Below are positions 1 to 6,720 of a stretch of 7,584 nt of DNA, piece after piece. Under the pieces are notes generated by a model. The model was not told the origin of the DNA, did not search any database, and saw only the letters and a list, made by a program, of their open reading frames with translations. A program made the position numbers and the translations under genes. Source of the stretch: Bacillota bacterium. GTDB taxonomy: Bacteria; Bacillota; Clostridia; Lachnospirales; Lachnospiraceae. How positions within the stretch are numbered: the first letter of the stretch is position 1; every line of letters starts with the position of its first letter. The DNA is taken from positions 1-7,584 of the forward strand of contig JAEYPA010000037.1 of assembly GCA_023411225.1 (NCBI GenBank). The letters run 5' to 3'.

Positions 1-8
1 TGTGTTTT

Positions 9-74
9 TTATTTACGTAACTGGCAGGTCACGTTTTTATTATACATATTAGGAGTTTTTTTGTCTGAATACAT
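9..74 (-). CDS. possible 21-residue ORF, doubtful
   Basis: On the minus strand an ATG at 74-72 opens a 21-codon frame ending in TAA at 11-9. It is preceded by AGGAG (87-83) with an 8-base gap, which is good ribosome-binding spacing. The peptide is hydrophilic and Lys/Asn-rich (starts MYSDKKTPN, ends TCQLRK), with one Cys and no recognisable motif or membrane segment. It lies downstream of the lysA terminator with no clear promoter of its own, and a stable hairpin (92-114) stands just before its binding site. I do not recognise it. It could be a chance frame in AT-rich DNA. The same stretch is also open on the plus strand (positions 1-144), so coding cannot be settled from the window. Confidence 0.15.
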   Translation of the reverse strand: MYSDKKTPNMYNKNVTCQLRK

Positions 75-90
75 CGCTAAAGCTCCTATA

Positions 91-116
91 GAACCACGCG
101 ACTATCGCGTGGTTTT
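91..116 (+). terminator. hairpin, possible terminator for a plus-strand gene left of the window
   Basis: A perfect 10-bp stem pairs 92-101 (AACCACGCGA) with 105-114 (TCGCGTGGTT) around a 3-base CTA loop. Read on the plus strand it ends in TTTT (113-116) and then C, a short U-tract, so it fits best as the terminator of a plus-strand transcript converging from beyond the left edge. Read on the minus strand it is followed by TTCTAT, which is weaker, but it could act as a second stop behind the lysA terminator. Confidence 0.5.
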
Positions 117-122
117 CATCAT

Positions 123-155
123 ACAACAAAGGAGCTGCCTTTAAAAGGCAGCTCC
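123..155 (-). terminator. terminator of the lysA-like gene
   Basis: A GC-rich stem pairs 131-140 (GGAGCTGCCT) with 146-155 (AGGCAGCTCC) around a 5-base AT loop. On the minus strand it starts about 20 bases past the lysA stop codon and is followed by TTTGTTGT (130-123), an interrupted U-rich tail. Position and stem strength support a Rho-independent terminator; the imperfect U-tract lowers the certainty a little. Confidence 0.75.
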
Positions 156-174
156 CTAATTCTATATTTTAATC

Positions 175-1434
175 TTAATTTAAAGGAAATTTATCTAAGT
201 CTAAGGTGGCAAAGTAATCCTCCATAGTCTCTGCACGTCGAATCATCTTGGTAGAGCCATCTTCACATAAAAGGATTTCTGCGGAACGAAGCTTTCCATT
301 GTAGTTATAACCCATAGAGAAACCATGTGCTCCTGTATCATGTATACAGAGATAGTCTCCAATGTTAATCTTTGGTAACTGACGGTCTATGGCGAATTTA
401 TCATTATTCTCGCATAATCCTCCCGTCACATCATATACGTGATCAGCCTTGTCATTTTCTTTGCCAAGAACTGTAATATGATGATAAGCACCATACATAG
501 CTGGACGCATTAGGTTGGCAGCACAGGCATCTACACCTATATACTCCTTATACGTGTGTTTCTCATGAAGAACTTTCGTAATAAGGCAACCATAAGGTCC
601 CATAATGTAACGGCCTAGCTCTGTATAAATCGCCACATCCTCCATTCCCTCAGGAATAAGCACCTCTTCAAAAGCTTTTTTTACTCCCTGTCCAATGTTC
701 TCAATATTGTTTGGTTTTTGATCTGGACGATAAGGAATTCCTACTCCACCGGAAAGATTAATAAAAGCAATGTGTACACCGATTTCTTTCTTCAGTTCTA
801 CTGCAAGTTCGAAAAGAATCCTAGCAAGCTTAGGATAATACTCATCAGTTACCGTATTGCTAGCCAGAAAAGCATGAATGCCAAAGTTCTTTACTCCCTT
901 TGCCGCAAGTTTTAAGTAAGCTTCCTTAATCTGTGGCTTTGTCATACCATATTTGGCATCCTCAGGAGTGTCCATAATCTGATTTTGAATTTTAAAATCT
1001 CCACCTGGATTGTAGCGGCAACACATAGTCTCAGGAAACTCTGCGATACCATCAAAGTAATCAATATGAGTTATATCGTCGAAATTAATAATTGCTCCTA
1101 GCTTTGCTGCCAGTTCATAATCCTCTCTTGGTGTCACATTAGAGGAAAACATAATATCATGTCCCTTAAGGCCAACTTTATCAGAAAGAACAAGCTCAGT
1201 ATAGGAGGAGCAGTCTGCGCCAATTCCTTCTTCCTTCAGTATTGCCATTAAATATGGATTAGGTGTTGCTTTAACTGCAAAATATTCATGAAAGCCCTTG
1301 TTCCAGGCAAATGCTTTCTTAAGCCTTCTGGCATTCTCCCTAATCCCTTTTTCATCATACAAATGAAATGGAGTTGGGTATGTCTTGGTCATCTCTTGTA
1401 TCTGTTCAAGTGTGACAAACGGTTTCTTTTCCAT
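175..1434 (-). CDS. lysA: diaminopimelate decarboxylase (LysA-like), fold-type III PLP enzyme
   Basis: Predicted cytosolic enzyme that removes CO2 from meso-diaminopimelate to give L-lysine, the last step of the DAP pathway. The 419 residues match the usual family length. The N-terminal part is an alanine-racemase-type barrel with the PLP lysine at K55 (YFAVKATPNP), an ADCSSYTEL segment at 73-81 (family: D-C-x-S-x-G-E-L), a Gly-rich phosphate loop SGGVGIPY at 228-235 and ELGR at 272-275 (family: EPGR). The C-terminal domain carries C341-E342 in GGLCENNDKFA, the partner-subunit catalytic Cys, then the DTGAHGFSM segment and YN at 378-379. Odd points: the usual HIGS motif is HAFLAS (187-192), and EPGR reads ELGR, so this is a divergent subgroup. 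The ATG at 1434 has AAGGAG (1450-1445) with a 10-base gap. It has its own promoter and terminator. A related D-amino-acid or carboxynorspermidine decarboxylase is less likely. Confidence 0.85.
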   Translation of the reverse strand: MEKKPFVTLEQIQEMTKTYPTPFHLYDEKGIRENARRLKKAFAWNKGFHEYFAVKATPNPYLMAILKEEGIGADCSSYTELVLSDKVGLKGHDIMFSSNVTPREDYELAAKLGAIINFDDITHIDYFDGIAEFPETMCCRYNPGGDFKIQNQIMDTPEDAKYGMTKPQIKEAYLKLAAKGVKNFGIHAFLASNTVTDEYYPKLARILFELAVELKKEIGVHIAFINLSGGVGIPYRPDQKPNNIENIGQGVKKAFEEVLIPEGMEDVAIYTELGRYIMGPYGCLITKVLHEKHTYKEYIGVDACAANLMRPAMYGAYHHITVLGKENDKADHVYDVTGGLCENNDKFAIDRQLPKINIGDYLCIHDTGAHGFSMGYNYNGKLRSAEILLCEDGSTKMIRRAETMEDYFATLDLDKFPLN

Positions 1435-1489
1435 TGTAATATATCTCCTTCTTTACCTCTTTTATGTATTGCGTTAAACAAAAATCTAT

Positions 1490-1530
1490 TACTATGGCGC
1501 AAATATACCATAGTAGAAGTCTAAAGTCAA
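1490..1530 (-). promoter_or_regulatory. strong promoter of the lysA-like gene with operator-like inverted repeat
   Basis: On the minus strand TTGACT (1530-1525) and TATATT (1507-1502) are separated by 17 bases, and TGG directly before the -10 box makes it an extended -10 promoter. Start of transcription is expected near 1495, giving a leader of about 60 bases. An inverted repeat, TACTATGG (1490-1497) and CCATAGTA (1508-1515), has 8-bp perfect arms and a 10-base spacer that contains the whole -10 box. A dimeric repressor bound here would block RNA polymerase. The leader is too short for a lysine riboswitch, so repressor control is the likelier mode. Confidence 0.8.
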
Positions 1531-1593
1531 TGTGAGCAAACTTTCCATAAAACCGCAATTATCTTCCGTTTTTGCTAGTCCATTTTCTCCAGA

Positions 1594-1633
1594 AGAATAA
1601 AAAAAGCCTTATAAAATAAGGCTTTTTTATTCT
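1594..1633 (-). terminator. terminator of the nup-like transporter operon
   Basis: A stem of AAGCCTTAT (1604-1612) with ATAAGGCTT (1616-1624) is flanked by A7 on the left (1599-1605) and T6 on the right (1623-1628). Read on the minus strand it starts about 60 bases past the NupQ-like stop codon and ends in seven U. The symmetric A and T tracts mean it could stop transcription in both directions. It isolates the lysA promoter from transporter read-through. Confidence 0.88.
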
Positions 1634-1692
1634 ATAATAAAATTATATCACGTTCAATAATTCATTTTATCGATTATACTAATCAATTATTT

Positions 1693-2646
1693 TTATCTTG
1701 CACCCTTATCATACGGTACACCAGATGCTCTTGGTGCTTGAGACTTCTTGGAAGTAAAGGCTAAAACAATCAGCGTCGCAATATACGGTACCATTTTGTA
1801 AAAGTTACTTGGAATATTCAAATCATTTAAGAATGCAATTCCGGAATAGGAGGCTGCCAAAGCCTTCATAAATCCAAAAAACAAGGAAGCATATAGAATC
1901 CTAATCGGATTCCACTGCCCAAAAATCAATACAGCCAAGGCAAGAAATCCATATCCTGCAACTGTAGCATTAAAGTTAGTGGAGGTTGGTACTACAAACA
2001 CAAGACCACCAATTCCTCCCAAAATACCAGAGATTAATACACCGGTGTAACGGATACGGTATACATTAACGCCTAGGGAATCTGCCGCTTGTGGATGCTC
2101 TCCACAGGCACGAAGTCTTAAACCAAAACGAGTCTTATATAGAACGATTGCCGAAATAATAAGAATAGCAAATCCAATGTATGTGGTAATATAGGTATTT
2201 TGAAAGAACATTGGACCAATTACTGGGATTTTAGATAAAACCGGCACCTGGACAATACGGAAGGTATTGTTAAACCCAATCTGCTGTACTCCAAAAATCT
2301 GTCTAGCCACAAAGATGGCAAAGGCAGGGGCGAACATATTTAATGCAGTACCACTGATTACCTGATCTGCCTTCATATTGACAGAAGCATAGGCATGGGC
2401 AAGAGAAAATACCATACCAGATACAGCAGATATTAAAATAGCAAGAATTAGTAAAGTCTGACCACTTAAGGACTGCTGGAATATATTAATGAATAAGATT
2501 CCACAAAACGCTCCAAAGGTCATGATTCCTTCCAATGCCACGTTAACAATACCACTTCGTTCAGAGAACATTCCACCTAAAGCTACAATTAGAAGAGGAA
2601 TCATAAAGTACATAGTTTGCTGTACTAAGAAATATAAAGTTGACAT
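1693..2646 (-). CDS. nupQ: nucleoside ABC transporter permease, NupQ/YufQ-like
   Basis: Second membrane subunit of a BMP-type nucleoside importer; it pairs with the NupP-like permease to form the channel. The 317 residues are mostly hydrophobic, with about eight to ten membrane segments by eye. Family hallmarks of the branched-chain/nucleoside permease group (BPD_transp_2) are visible: SERSGIVNVALEGIM at 28-42, KADQVISGTALNM at 92-104, the cytoplasmic coupling-helix region TRFGLRLRACGEHPQAADSLG at 172-192, and GYGFLALAVLIFGQWNP at 231-247. The C-terminus is a short basic, hydrophilic tail. The ATG shares its A with the TAA of the upstream permease (TAATG), and AAGGAGG (2662-2656) sits 9 bases ahead, inside the upstream gene, so translation is probably coupled. 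It is the last gene of the operon, followed by the terminator at 1594-1633. The substrate (nucleosides, perhaps guanosine as in Bacillus) is inferred from homology and the neighbouring receptors. Confidence 0.92.
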   Translation of the reverse strand: MSTLYFLVQQTMYFMIPLLIVALGGMFSERSGIVNVALEGIMTFGAFCGILFINIFQQSLSGQTLLILAILISAVSGMVFSLAHAYASVNMKADQVISGTALNMFAPAFAIFVARQIFGVQQIGFNNTFRIVQVPVLSKIPVIGPMFFQNTYITTYIGFAILIISAIVLYKTRFGLRLRACGEHPQAADSLGVNVYRIRYTGVLISGILGGIGGLVFVVPTSTNFNATVAGYGFLALAVLIFGQWNPIRILYASLFFGFMKALAASYSGIAFLNDLNIPSNFYKMVPYIATLIVLAFTSKKSQAPRASGVPYDKGAR

Positions 2647-3779
2647 TATTCCTTTCCTCCTTCTTTTTCGTGATTCAGATTTTCCGATGGTTTACCGATG
2701 TGCAGTTCATTTTCATTCTGTTTTGCTTCCACCTTAATCTCTTCTACTCTCTTTGATTTCTTTCTTCTTTCCATCAGATTTTTTAATACTAAAGCAAAAG
2801 CACTAAAGTAAATGATTACAGCTATGATGATATTGATAATCTCCGGAGAAAAAGATAACAGCTGTAGATAGAAACCGCCCTGAGTGATATAGGCAATAAA
2901 TATGGCAGAGAAGAAGATTCCAATTGGATTGTTTAAACCAAGCAAGGCCACACTGATACCGGTAAATCCTTCAGCTGCTAATACATCCACAATCTCGATA
3001 TACTTTCCAGAACCGGAAAGGTATAATAATCCACCACCTAAACCGGAAAGTGCACCGGCAATCAGCATGGAGACAATAACACTTCTCTTTTCATTGATGC
3101 CTGCATACTTGCTGGCATCTTTGTTATAGCCAACAGCCTTTAATTCATAACCAAAGGTAGTCTTATTTAAAATGATGTAAATGAGTATCACAAACACTAA
3201 AGCAATAATAATTCCTCCACCAACAGCAGAGCCTGGGAATAACTTATCTAAGCCCATTTTCGGAATTTGCGCTGCACTTACTACAGGATTGCTTTCATTT
3301 TTCAAATTATTAAATAGGGCTGCATCATTTTTGATTAGATAGTTAACCAGATACATTCCAATGTAATTCATCATAATACAAGAAATAACTTCATTTACAT
3401 TGCAAAAAGCTTTTAATATACCAGGAATAAGAGCCCATAAAGCGCCAAATAGCATTGCTGCCAAAAGGGCAAGAATCCAGTGAGTTGGGCCTATTCCACT
3501 GAATTTAATTCCCACATAAATGCCTCCAAAGGCTCCTACAATAAACTGCCCTGGTGTACCAATATTGAATAACCCTGTTTTAAAAGCAAACCCAATACTT
3601 AAACCGGTCATGATAATAGGAGTTGCGTAATAGAAGATCTGTCCAACTCCTTTTGTACCATGGGTGAGAGCTCCAGTGACTATCTGCATAAATCCTTCCC
3701 CAGATTGGGCAAAATTACTGATTAGAAGAATCAGGTAACCTACTAAAAGTCCCACCACAATGGCGATGATGGAGGACAC
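2646..3779 (-). CDS. nupP: nucleoside ABC transporter permease, NupP/YufP-like
   Basis: First membrane subunit of the nucleoside importer. The 377 residues have a hydrophobic core of roughly nine or ten membrane segments and the family motifs FNIGTPGQF at 71-79 (usual FNIGVEGQ), NEVISCIMMNYI at 129-140, the coupling-loop region TTFGYELKAVGYNKDASKYAG at 207-227, and FTGISVALLGLNNPIG at 272-287. A charged tail of about 40 residues (from 337, ERRKKSKRVEEIK onward, Glu/Lys/Asn-rich) is probably cytoplasmic. The start is uncertain. GTG at 3779-3777 is the only standard start codon in frame but has only a poor binding site (GAGAG) and opens directly into membrane segment 1. The frame stays open upstream to a TGA at 3833-3831, encoding the basic GLINSKVVKKEKREHAY, which resembles the charged N-termini of relatives. 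The gene lies 41 bases after the ATPase and overlaps the next permease by one base. Confidence 0.9.
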   Translation of the reverse strand: MSSIIAIVVGLLVGYLILLISNFAQSGEGFMQIVTGALTHGTKGVGQIFYYATPIIMTGLSIGFAFKTGLFNIGTPGQFIVGAFGGIYVGIKFSGIGPTHWILALLAAMLFGALWALIPGILKAFCNVNEVISCIMMNYIGMYLVNYLIKNDAALFNNLKNESNPVVSAAQIPKMGLDKLFPGSAVGGGIIIALVFVILIYIILNKTTFGYELKAVGYNKDASKYAGINEKRSVIVSMLIAGALSGLGGGLLYLSGSGKYIEIVDVLAAEGFTGISVALLGLNNPIGIFFSAIFIAYITQGGFYLQLLSFSPEIINIIIAVIIYFSAFALVLKNLMERRKKSKRVEEIKVEAKQNENELHIGKPSENLNHEKEGGKE

Positions 3780-3820
3780 ATAAGCATGCTCTCTTTTTTC
3801 TTTTTTTACTACTTTGCTGT

Positions 3821-5353
3821 TTATAAGTCCTCACTCCCTTCTGAACCAGCCATATAAAGGCCTAACTCTTTTTGTGTTGTTTTCTTTGGATCTAGTTCTG
3901 CAACTATTCTACCTTCATAAATAACTAAGATACGATCACTTAGATTCATAACTTCATCCAATTCAAAAGAGACTAAAAGCACACCACAGCCGGCATCTCT
4001 CTCTTTTACTAACTGGTTGTGAATAAATTCAATGGCACCAATATCCAGACCACGAGTAGGCTGCACAGCAATCAGAAGATCTGGATTACGGTTGATTTCT
4101 CTTGCAATAATCAGTTTCTGCTGGTTACCACCAGACATACTTCTGGTTACTGTTTTAGAACCCTGGCCACTCCGTATGTCGAATTTATCAATTAATTTCT
4201 GGCTACGTTCCTTAATATTGGCAAACTTTAAGAAGCCTGCCTTTTCAAACTCAGTTGTAAAGTATTCTTGAAGAACAGCATTTTCAGCGACTGTATAGTC
4301 CAGTACAAGACCGTATTTATGACGGTCCTCTGGAATATGACCTAAGCCATGAGTATTCTTATAGCGAATGGACTTATAAGTAACATCTTCTCCATTTAAG
4401 AAAAGCTTACCACTATCCAGTTTCATAAGACCAGTAATAGCCTGAATCAACTCGCTCTGACCATTACCGTCTATTCCGGCAATGCTAACAATCTCTCCTC
4501 TTTTCACTTCAAAAGAGATATTGTCTACTACATTGGTATGACTGCCTTCTCGCTTAGATTTTATTATTAAATCTTTCACTTCAAGTACGGTATCTTTTGT
4601 TTTGGCAGGCTTCTTTTTAATATTTAAATCCACTTTATGCCCTACCATCATCTCAGACATAGTGTCTTTATCTGTAGTTTTTACATCTACTGTACCGATA
4701 TATTTGCCTCGGCGCAAAACAGAACAACGATCTGCAACTGTTTTTATCTCATTTAGCTTATGAGTAATAAAGAGTATGGATTTACCTTCCTTTACCAGTT
4801 CTTTCATAATATCCATTAGCTCATCAATTTCCTGTGGAGTAAGAACAGCAGTTGGTTCATCCAAAATCAATATATCATTGTCTCGATATAGCATCTTTAG
4901 GATTTCTACTCTTTGCTGCATACCTACAGAGATATCTGAGATATAAGCATCCGGCTCCACCTTTAGCTTGTACCTTTCACTTAAAGCAATTACTTTTTTT
5001 CTTGCATCTTCCATTTTAAGAAATCCACCTCTTACGGTTTCCATACCTAAAATGATATTTTGTAATACAGTGAAATTATGAACCAGTTTAAAATGCTGAT
5101 GTACCATACCGATACCAAGTGCGTTGGCATCTAAAGGACCGGTAATCTTTACTTCCTGTCCTTTTACCTTAATCTTTCCTGCCTCTGGTTGATACAAACC
5201 AAAAAGTATACTCATGAGAGTAGATTTTCCAGCTCCATTTTCACCAAGTAAAGCATGAACCTCTCCTTTTTTTACTTGAAGAGTTATATTATCATTGGCG
5301 ATAATACCAGGGAATTCTTTCGTTATGCCTAACATTTCAATGATATAACCCAC
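3821..5353 (-). CDS. nupO: nucleoside ABC transporter ATP-binding protein, NupO/YufO-like (two ATPase domains)
   Basis: Cytosolic energy-coupling subunit of the importer, with both nucleotide-binding domains in one 510-residue chain, the normal length and layout for this family. Domain 1: Walker A GENGAGKST at 37-45, Q-loop Q86, signature SVGMQQ at 142-147, Walker B ILILDEPTA at 161-169 with D165/E166, and switch H198. Domain 2 (from about 256): degenerate Walker A GIDGNGQSE at 293-301 lacking the Lys, intact signature SMSGGNQQ at 405-412, and a degenerate Walker B LLIAVQPTRGLD at 427-438 lacking Asp-Glu. Only the composite site made by Walker A1/B1 with signature 2 should hydrolyse ATP, as is usual for RbsA/NupO-type proteins. 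The start is GTG at 5353-5351, chosen because AAGGAGG (5367-5361) lies 7 bases before it; the ATG at residue 7 has no suitable site. First gene of the three-gene transporter-core unit. Confidence 0.95.
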   Translation of the reverse strand: MGYIIEMLGITKEFPGIIANDNITLQVKKGEVHALLGENGAGKSTLMSILFGLYQPEAGKIKVKGQEVKITGPLDANALGIGMVHQHFKLVHNFTVLQNIILGMETVRGGFLKMEDARKKVIALSERYKLKVEPDAYISDISVGMQQRVEILKMLYRDNDILILDEPTAVLTPQEIDELMDIMKELVKEGKSILFITHKLNEIKTVADRCSVLRRGKYIGTVDVKTTDKDTMSEMMVGHKVDLNIKKKPAKTKDTVLEVKDLIIKSKREGSHTNVVDNISFEVKRGEIVSIAGIDGNGQSELIQAITGLMKLDSGKLFLNGEDVTYKSIRYKNTHGLGHIPEDRHKYGLVLDYTVAENAVLQEYFTTEFEKAGFLKFANIKERSQKLIDKFDIRSGQGSKTVTRSMSGGNQQKLIIAREINRNPDLLIAVQPTRGLDIGAIEFIHNQLVKERDAGCGVLLVSFELDEVMNLSDRILVIYEGRIVAELDPKKTTQKELGLYMAGSEGSEDL

Positions 5354-5488
5354 GATTTCTCCTCCTTCAGATGTACCTATTATAAAGGGTGCATTCTACC
5401 CTTATTTTACTTTTTGTATATCTAACTAGTATTAATATTCAATTTTTCTCACAAATTCATACCATTTTTTAAGAACTGTTTTTATACC
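5354..5488 (-). promoter_or_regulatory. candidate promoter region of the transporter core genes, with inverted repeat
   Basis: Because a terminator precedes this gap, the ATPase-permease genes should have a promoter here. Two candidates are visible on the minus strand. TTGAAT (5442-5437) and TATACA (5420-5415), 16 bases apart, would give a leader near 57 bases. A perfect TATAAT (5384-5379) has no good -35; in its place, just upstream, lies an inverted repeat AAGGGT (5385-5390) and ACCCTT (5398-5403) with a 7-base spacer. The repeat could be an operator or activator site for the second promoter, or a leader hairpin if the first promoter is used. I cannot tell which is active. Confidence 0.45.
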
Positions 5489-5546
5489 AAAAAATAGCTG
5501 TTGATTTGCTTCATTCTTAAAAGAATAAAGCAAATAGAACAGCTAT
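5489..5546 (-). terminator. long-stem terminator after the complete BMP lipoprotein gene
   Basis: Three nested arm pairs form a long stem: 5494-5502 (ATAGCTGTT) with 5538-5546 (AACAGCTAT), 5504-5511 (ATTTGCTT) with 5528-5535 (AAGCAAAT), and 5513-5518 (ATTCTT) with 5521-5526, interrupted by one- or two-base bulges. On the minus strand it starts about 20 bases after the stop codon and ends in six U (5494-5489). This should end most receptor transcripts before the ATPase gene. Confidence 0.85.
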
Positions 5547-5566
5547 ACAAAATTTCTGTCATTCCA

Positions 5567-6646
5567 TTAGCCTACATTAGTTATGGAAATCCGTTCAACA
5601 GAAAGATCAGTAACATTTTTCACATCTGCATTTGTTTTAATTTTAATTTCTCCAGATACAAGCTTTTCATAGATAGCATTGTAATCTGCTTCATTAAACT
5701 GCTTAAAATGAGAAGTTTTTAAAGGAAGTCCTACCGCCTGACTAGTTGCATCTAGGGTTACCACTTGGCCACCTGGGAATTTACCGTTATAATAGGATTC
5801 AATGGTACTTTCAACAGATATTGCTAACTGTTTCATAGCTGAAGTAACTACAGAATTGGATTCACTAGATTGGTCAACATCTACACCAATCACTTTTCCG
5901 CCGGCAGCTTCTGCTGCTGTCATAATAGAGCTACCAATCTGTCCGCCACAAGCAAAGATAATTTCTGTGCCCTGGTTATACCAGCTAGCTGCCATAGACT
6001 GTACTTCTGGAGAAGCATTAAAGGTTCCGGAATAATTATACTTTACTGTAACATCATTCAGTCCCATTTCGTTTGCGGCATATTCTGCCCCTTGCACAAA
6101 TCCATATCCATAACGGATAACTGCAGGAACTTCAATTCCACCAATGAAACCTAATTTCTTATAACCATCCTTAACTGCAGCATAACCTGCAAGAAAACCG
6201 GATTGCTCATCAGCATAATAGATTGCATTGACATTATCCTTAATAGTATAATCAATTTCCTTTGGATTTTCATTTTCATTGTGAGGCTGACCGTCTAAAA
6301 GAATGAATTTTACATCAGGATATTTGGTCTGTGCATTATACACTGCGACTTCAAATAAATATCCAGGACATACAATAACCTTTGCTCCACCTTCTACTGC
6401 TAAATCAATAGTTGTTTCATAGGCAGCTGTAGCTTTTTCAGTAGGCTGATAATACTTGGAAGTAATATCATGTTCCTCCGCATAAGCTTTTATACCCTCC
6501 CATGCACCTTGATTAAATGATTTATCATCAATAGTACCTACATCAGTAATTAAAGCTAATTCGTGAGATTTTGAGCTACTTGTACCACAAGCTGATAGTA
6601 CAAACATTGCAACTAGTAAACTAAGTGCGGACAATACCCGTTTCAT
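5567..6646 (-). CDS. nupN: BMP-family nucleoside-binding lipoprotein (NupN/BmpA/PnrA-like)
   Basis: Extracellular substrate receptor of the nucleoside importer, anchored to the membrane by lipid. The 359 residues begin with a basic-hydrophobic signal peptide (MKR, then about 14 hydrophobic residues) and a lipobox LSAC at 17-20, so C20 should be lipidated after cleavage. A Ser-rich linker follows, then the BMP (Bmp/Med) two-lobed binding fold: LITDVGTIDDKSFNQGAWEG at 32-51, KVIVCPGYLFE at 89-99, FILLDG at 114-119, EQSGFLAGYAA at 147-157, LGFIGG at 165-170, RYGYGFVQGAEYAA at 178-191, FACGGQIGSSI at 231-241, and GVDVDQS at 254-260. In relatives such as Treponema PnrA the DDxSFN and GVDxDQ regions line the purine-nucleoside pocket. 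ATG at 6646 has TAGGAGG (6660-6654) 7 bases upstream. It lies upstream of the ATPase and permeases but is fenced by its own promoter and terminator. About 87% identical to the next gene. Confidence 0.93.
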   Translation of the reverse strand: MKRVLSALSLLVAMFVLSACGTSSSKSHELALITDVGTIDDKSFNQGAWEGIKAYAEEHDITSKYYQPTEKATAAYETTIDLAVEGGAKVIVCPGYLFEVAVYNAQTKYPDVKFILLDGQPHNENENPKEIDYTIKDNVNAIYYADEQSGFLAGYAAVKDGYKKLGFIGGIEVPAVIRYGYGFVQGAEYAANEMGLNDVTVKYNYSGTFNASPEVQSMAASWYNQGTEIIFACGGQIGSSIMTAAEAAGGKVIGVDVDQSSESNSVVTSAMKQLAISVESTIESYYNGKFPGGQVVTLDATSQAVGLPLKTSHFKQFNEADYNAIYEKLVSGEIKIKTNADVKNVTDLSVERISITNVG

Positions 6647-6691
6647 GAAACTTCCTCCTATTATTTTGTCACATTTTTTTATTCAATTAGG

Positions 6692-6720
6692 ATAATATCA
6701 TATAAAAATGGGGCATTCAA
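6692..6720 (-). promoter_or_regulatory. extended -10 promoter of the complete BMP gene, inside the preceding terminator
   Basis: On the minus strand TTGAAT (6720-6715) and TATTAT (6697-6692) are 17 bases apart, and TGA directly precedes the -10 box, giving an extended -10 element. The -35 lies in the loop of the upstream gene's terminator and the spacer runs through its descending stem and U-tract. Transcription would start near 6685, leaving a leader of about 40 bases, too short for a purine riboswitch. Confidence 0.6.

Noticed and set aside
293..438. Residues 293-438 of the ATPase: missing Walker A lysine and Walker B acidic residues in domain 2, considered as a sign of a broken gene
   Set aside because: Coordinates here are residue numbers. 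This asymmetry is normal for fused double ATPases of the sugar/nucleoside importer group; the composite site with the intact domain 1 remains.
718..1524. Plus-strand open frames opposite lysA (718-915 and 1288-1524)
   Set aside because: They lie opposite a well-supported gene with clear family motifs, and the second runs through the lysA promoter. There is no independent coding evidence.
3757..3787. ATG at 3787 just before the NupP-like start
   Set aside because: It is out of frame with the permease and stops after about 15 codons.
2489..4271. Plus-strand open frames opposite the transporter genes (2489-2737, 2902-3129, 4032-4271)
   Set aside because: Antisense to conserved membrane or ATPase motifs, short, with no suitable start signals or recognisable domains.
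5501..6035. Plus-strand open frames at 5501-5722 and 5802-6035
   Set aside because: The first begins inside the receptor terminator stem and both are antisense to the BMP gene; no coding support.
6647..6691. Purine riboswitch ahead of the complete BMP gene
   Set aside because: Nucleoside transporter genes in Firmicutes are sometimes riboswitch-controlled, but only about 40 bases separate the predicted start from the ATG, too short for the aptamer. One ahead of the partial copy cannot be excluded because that region is outside the window.
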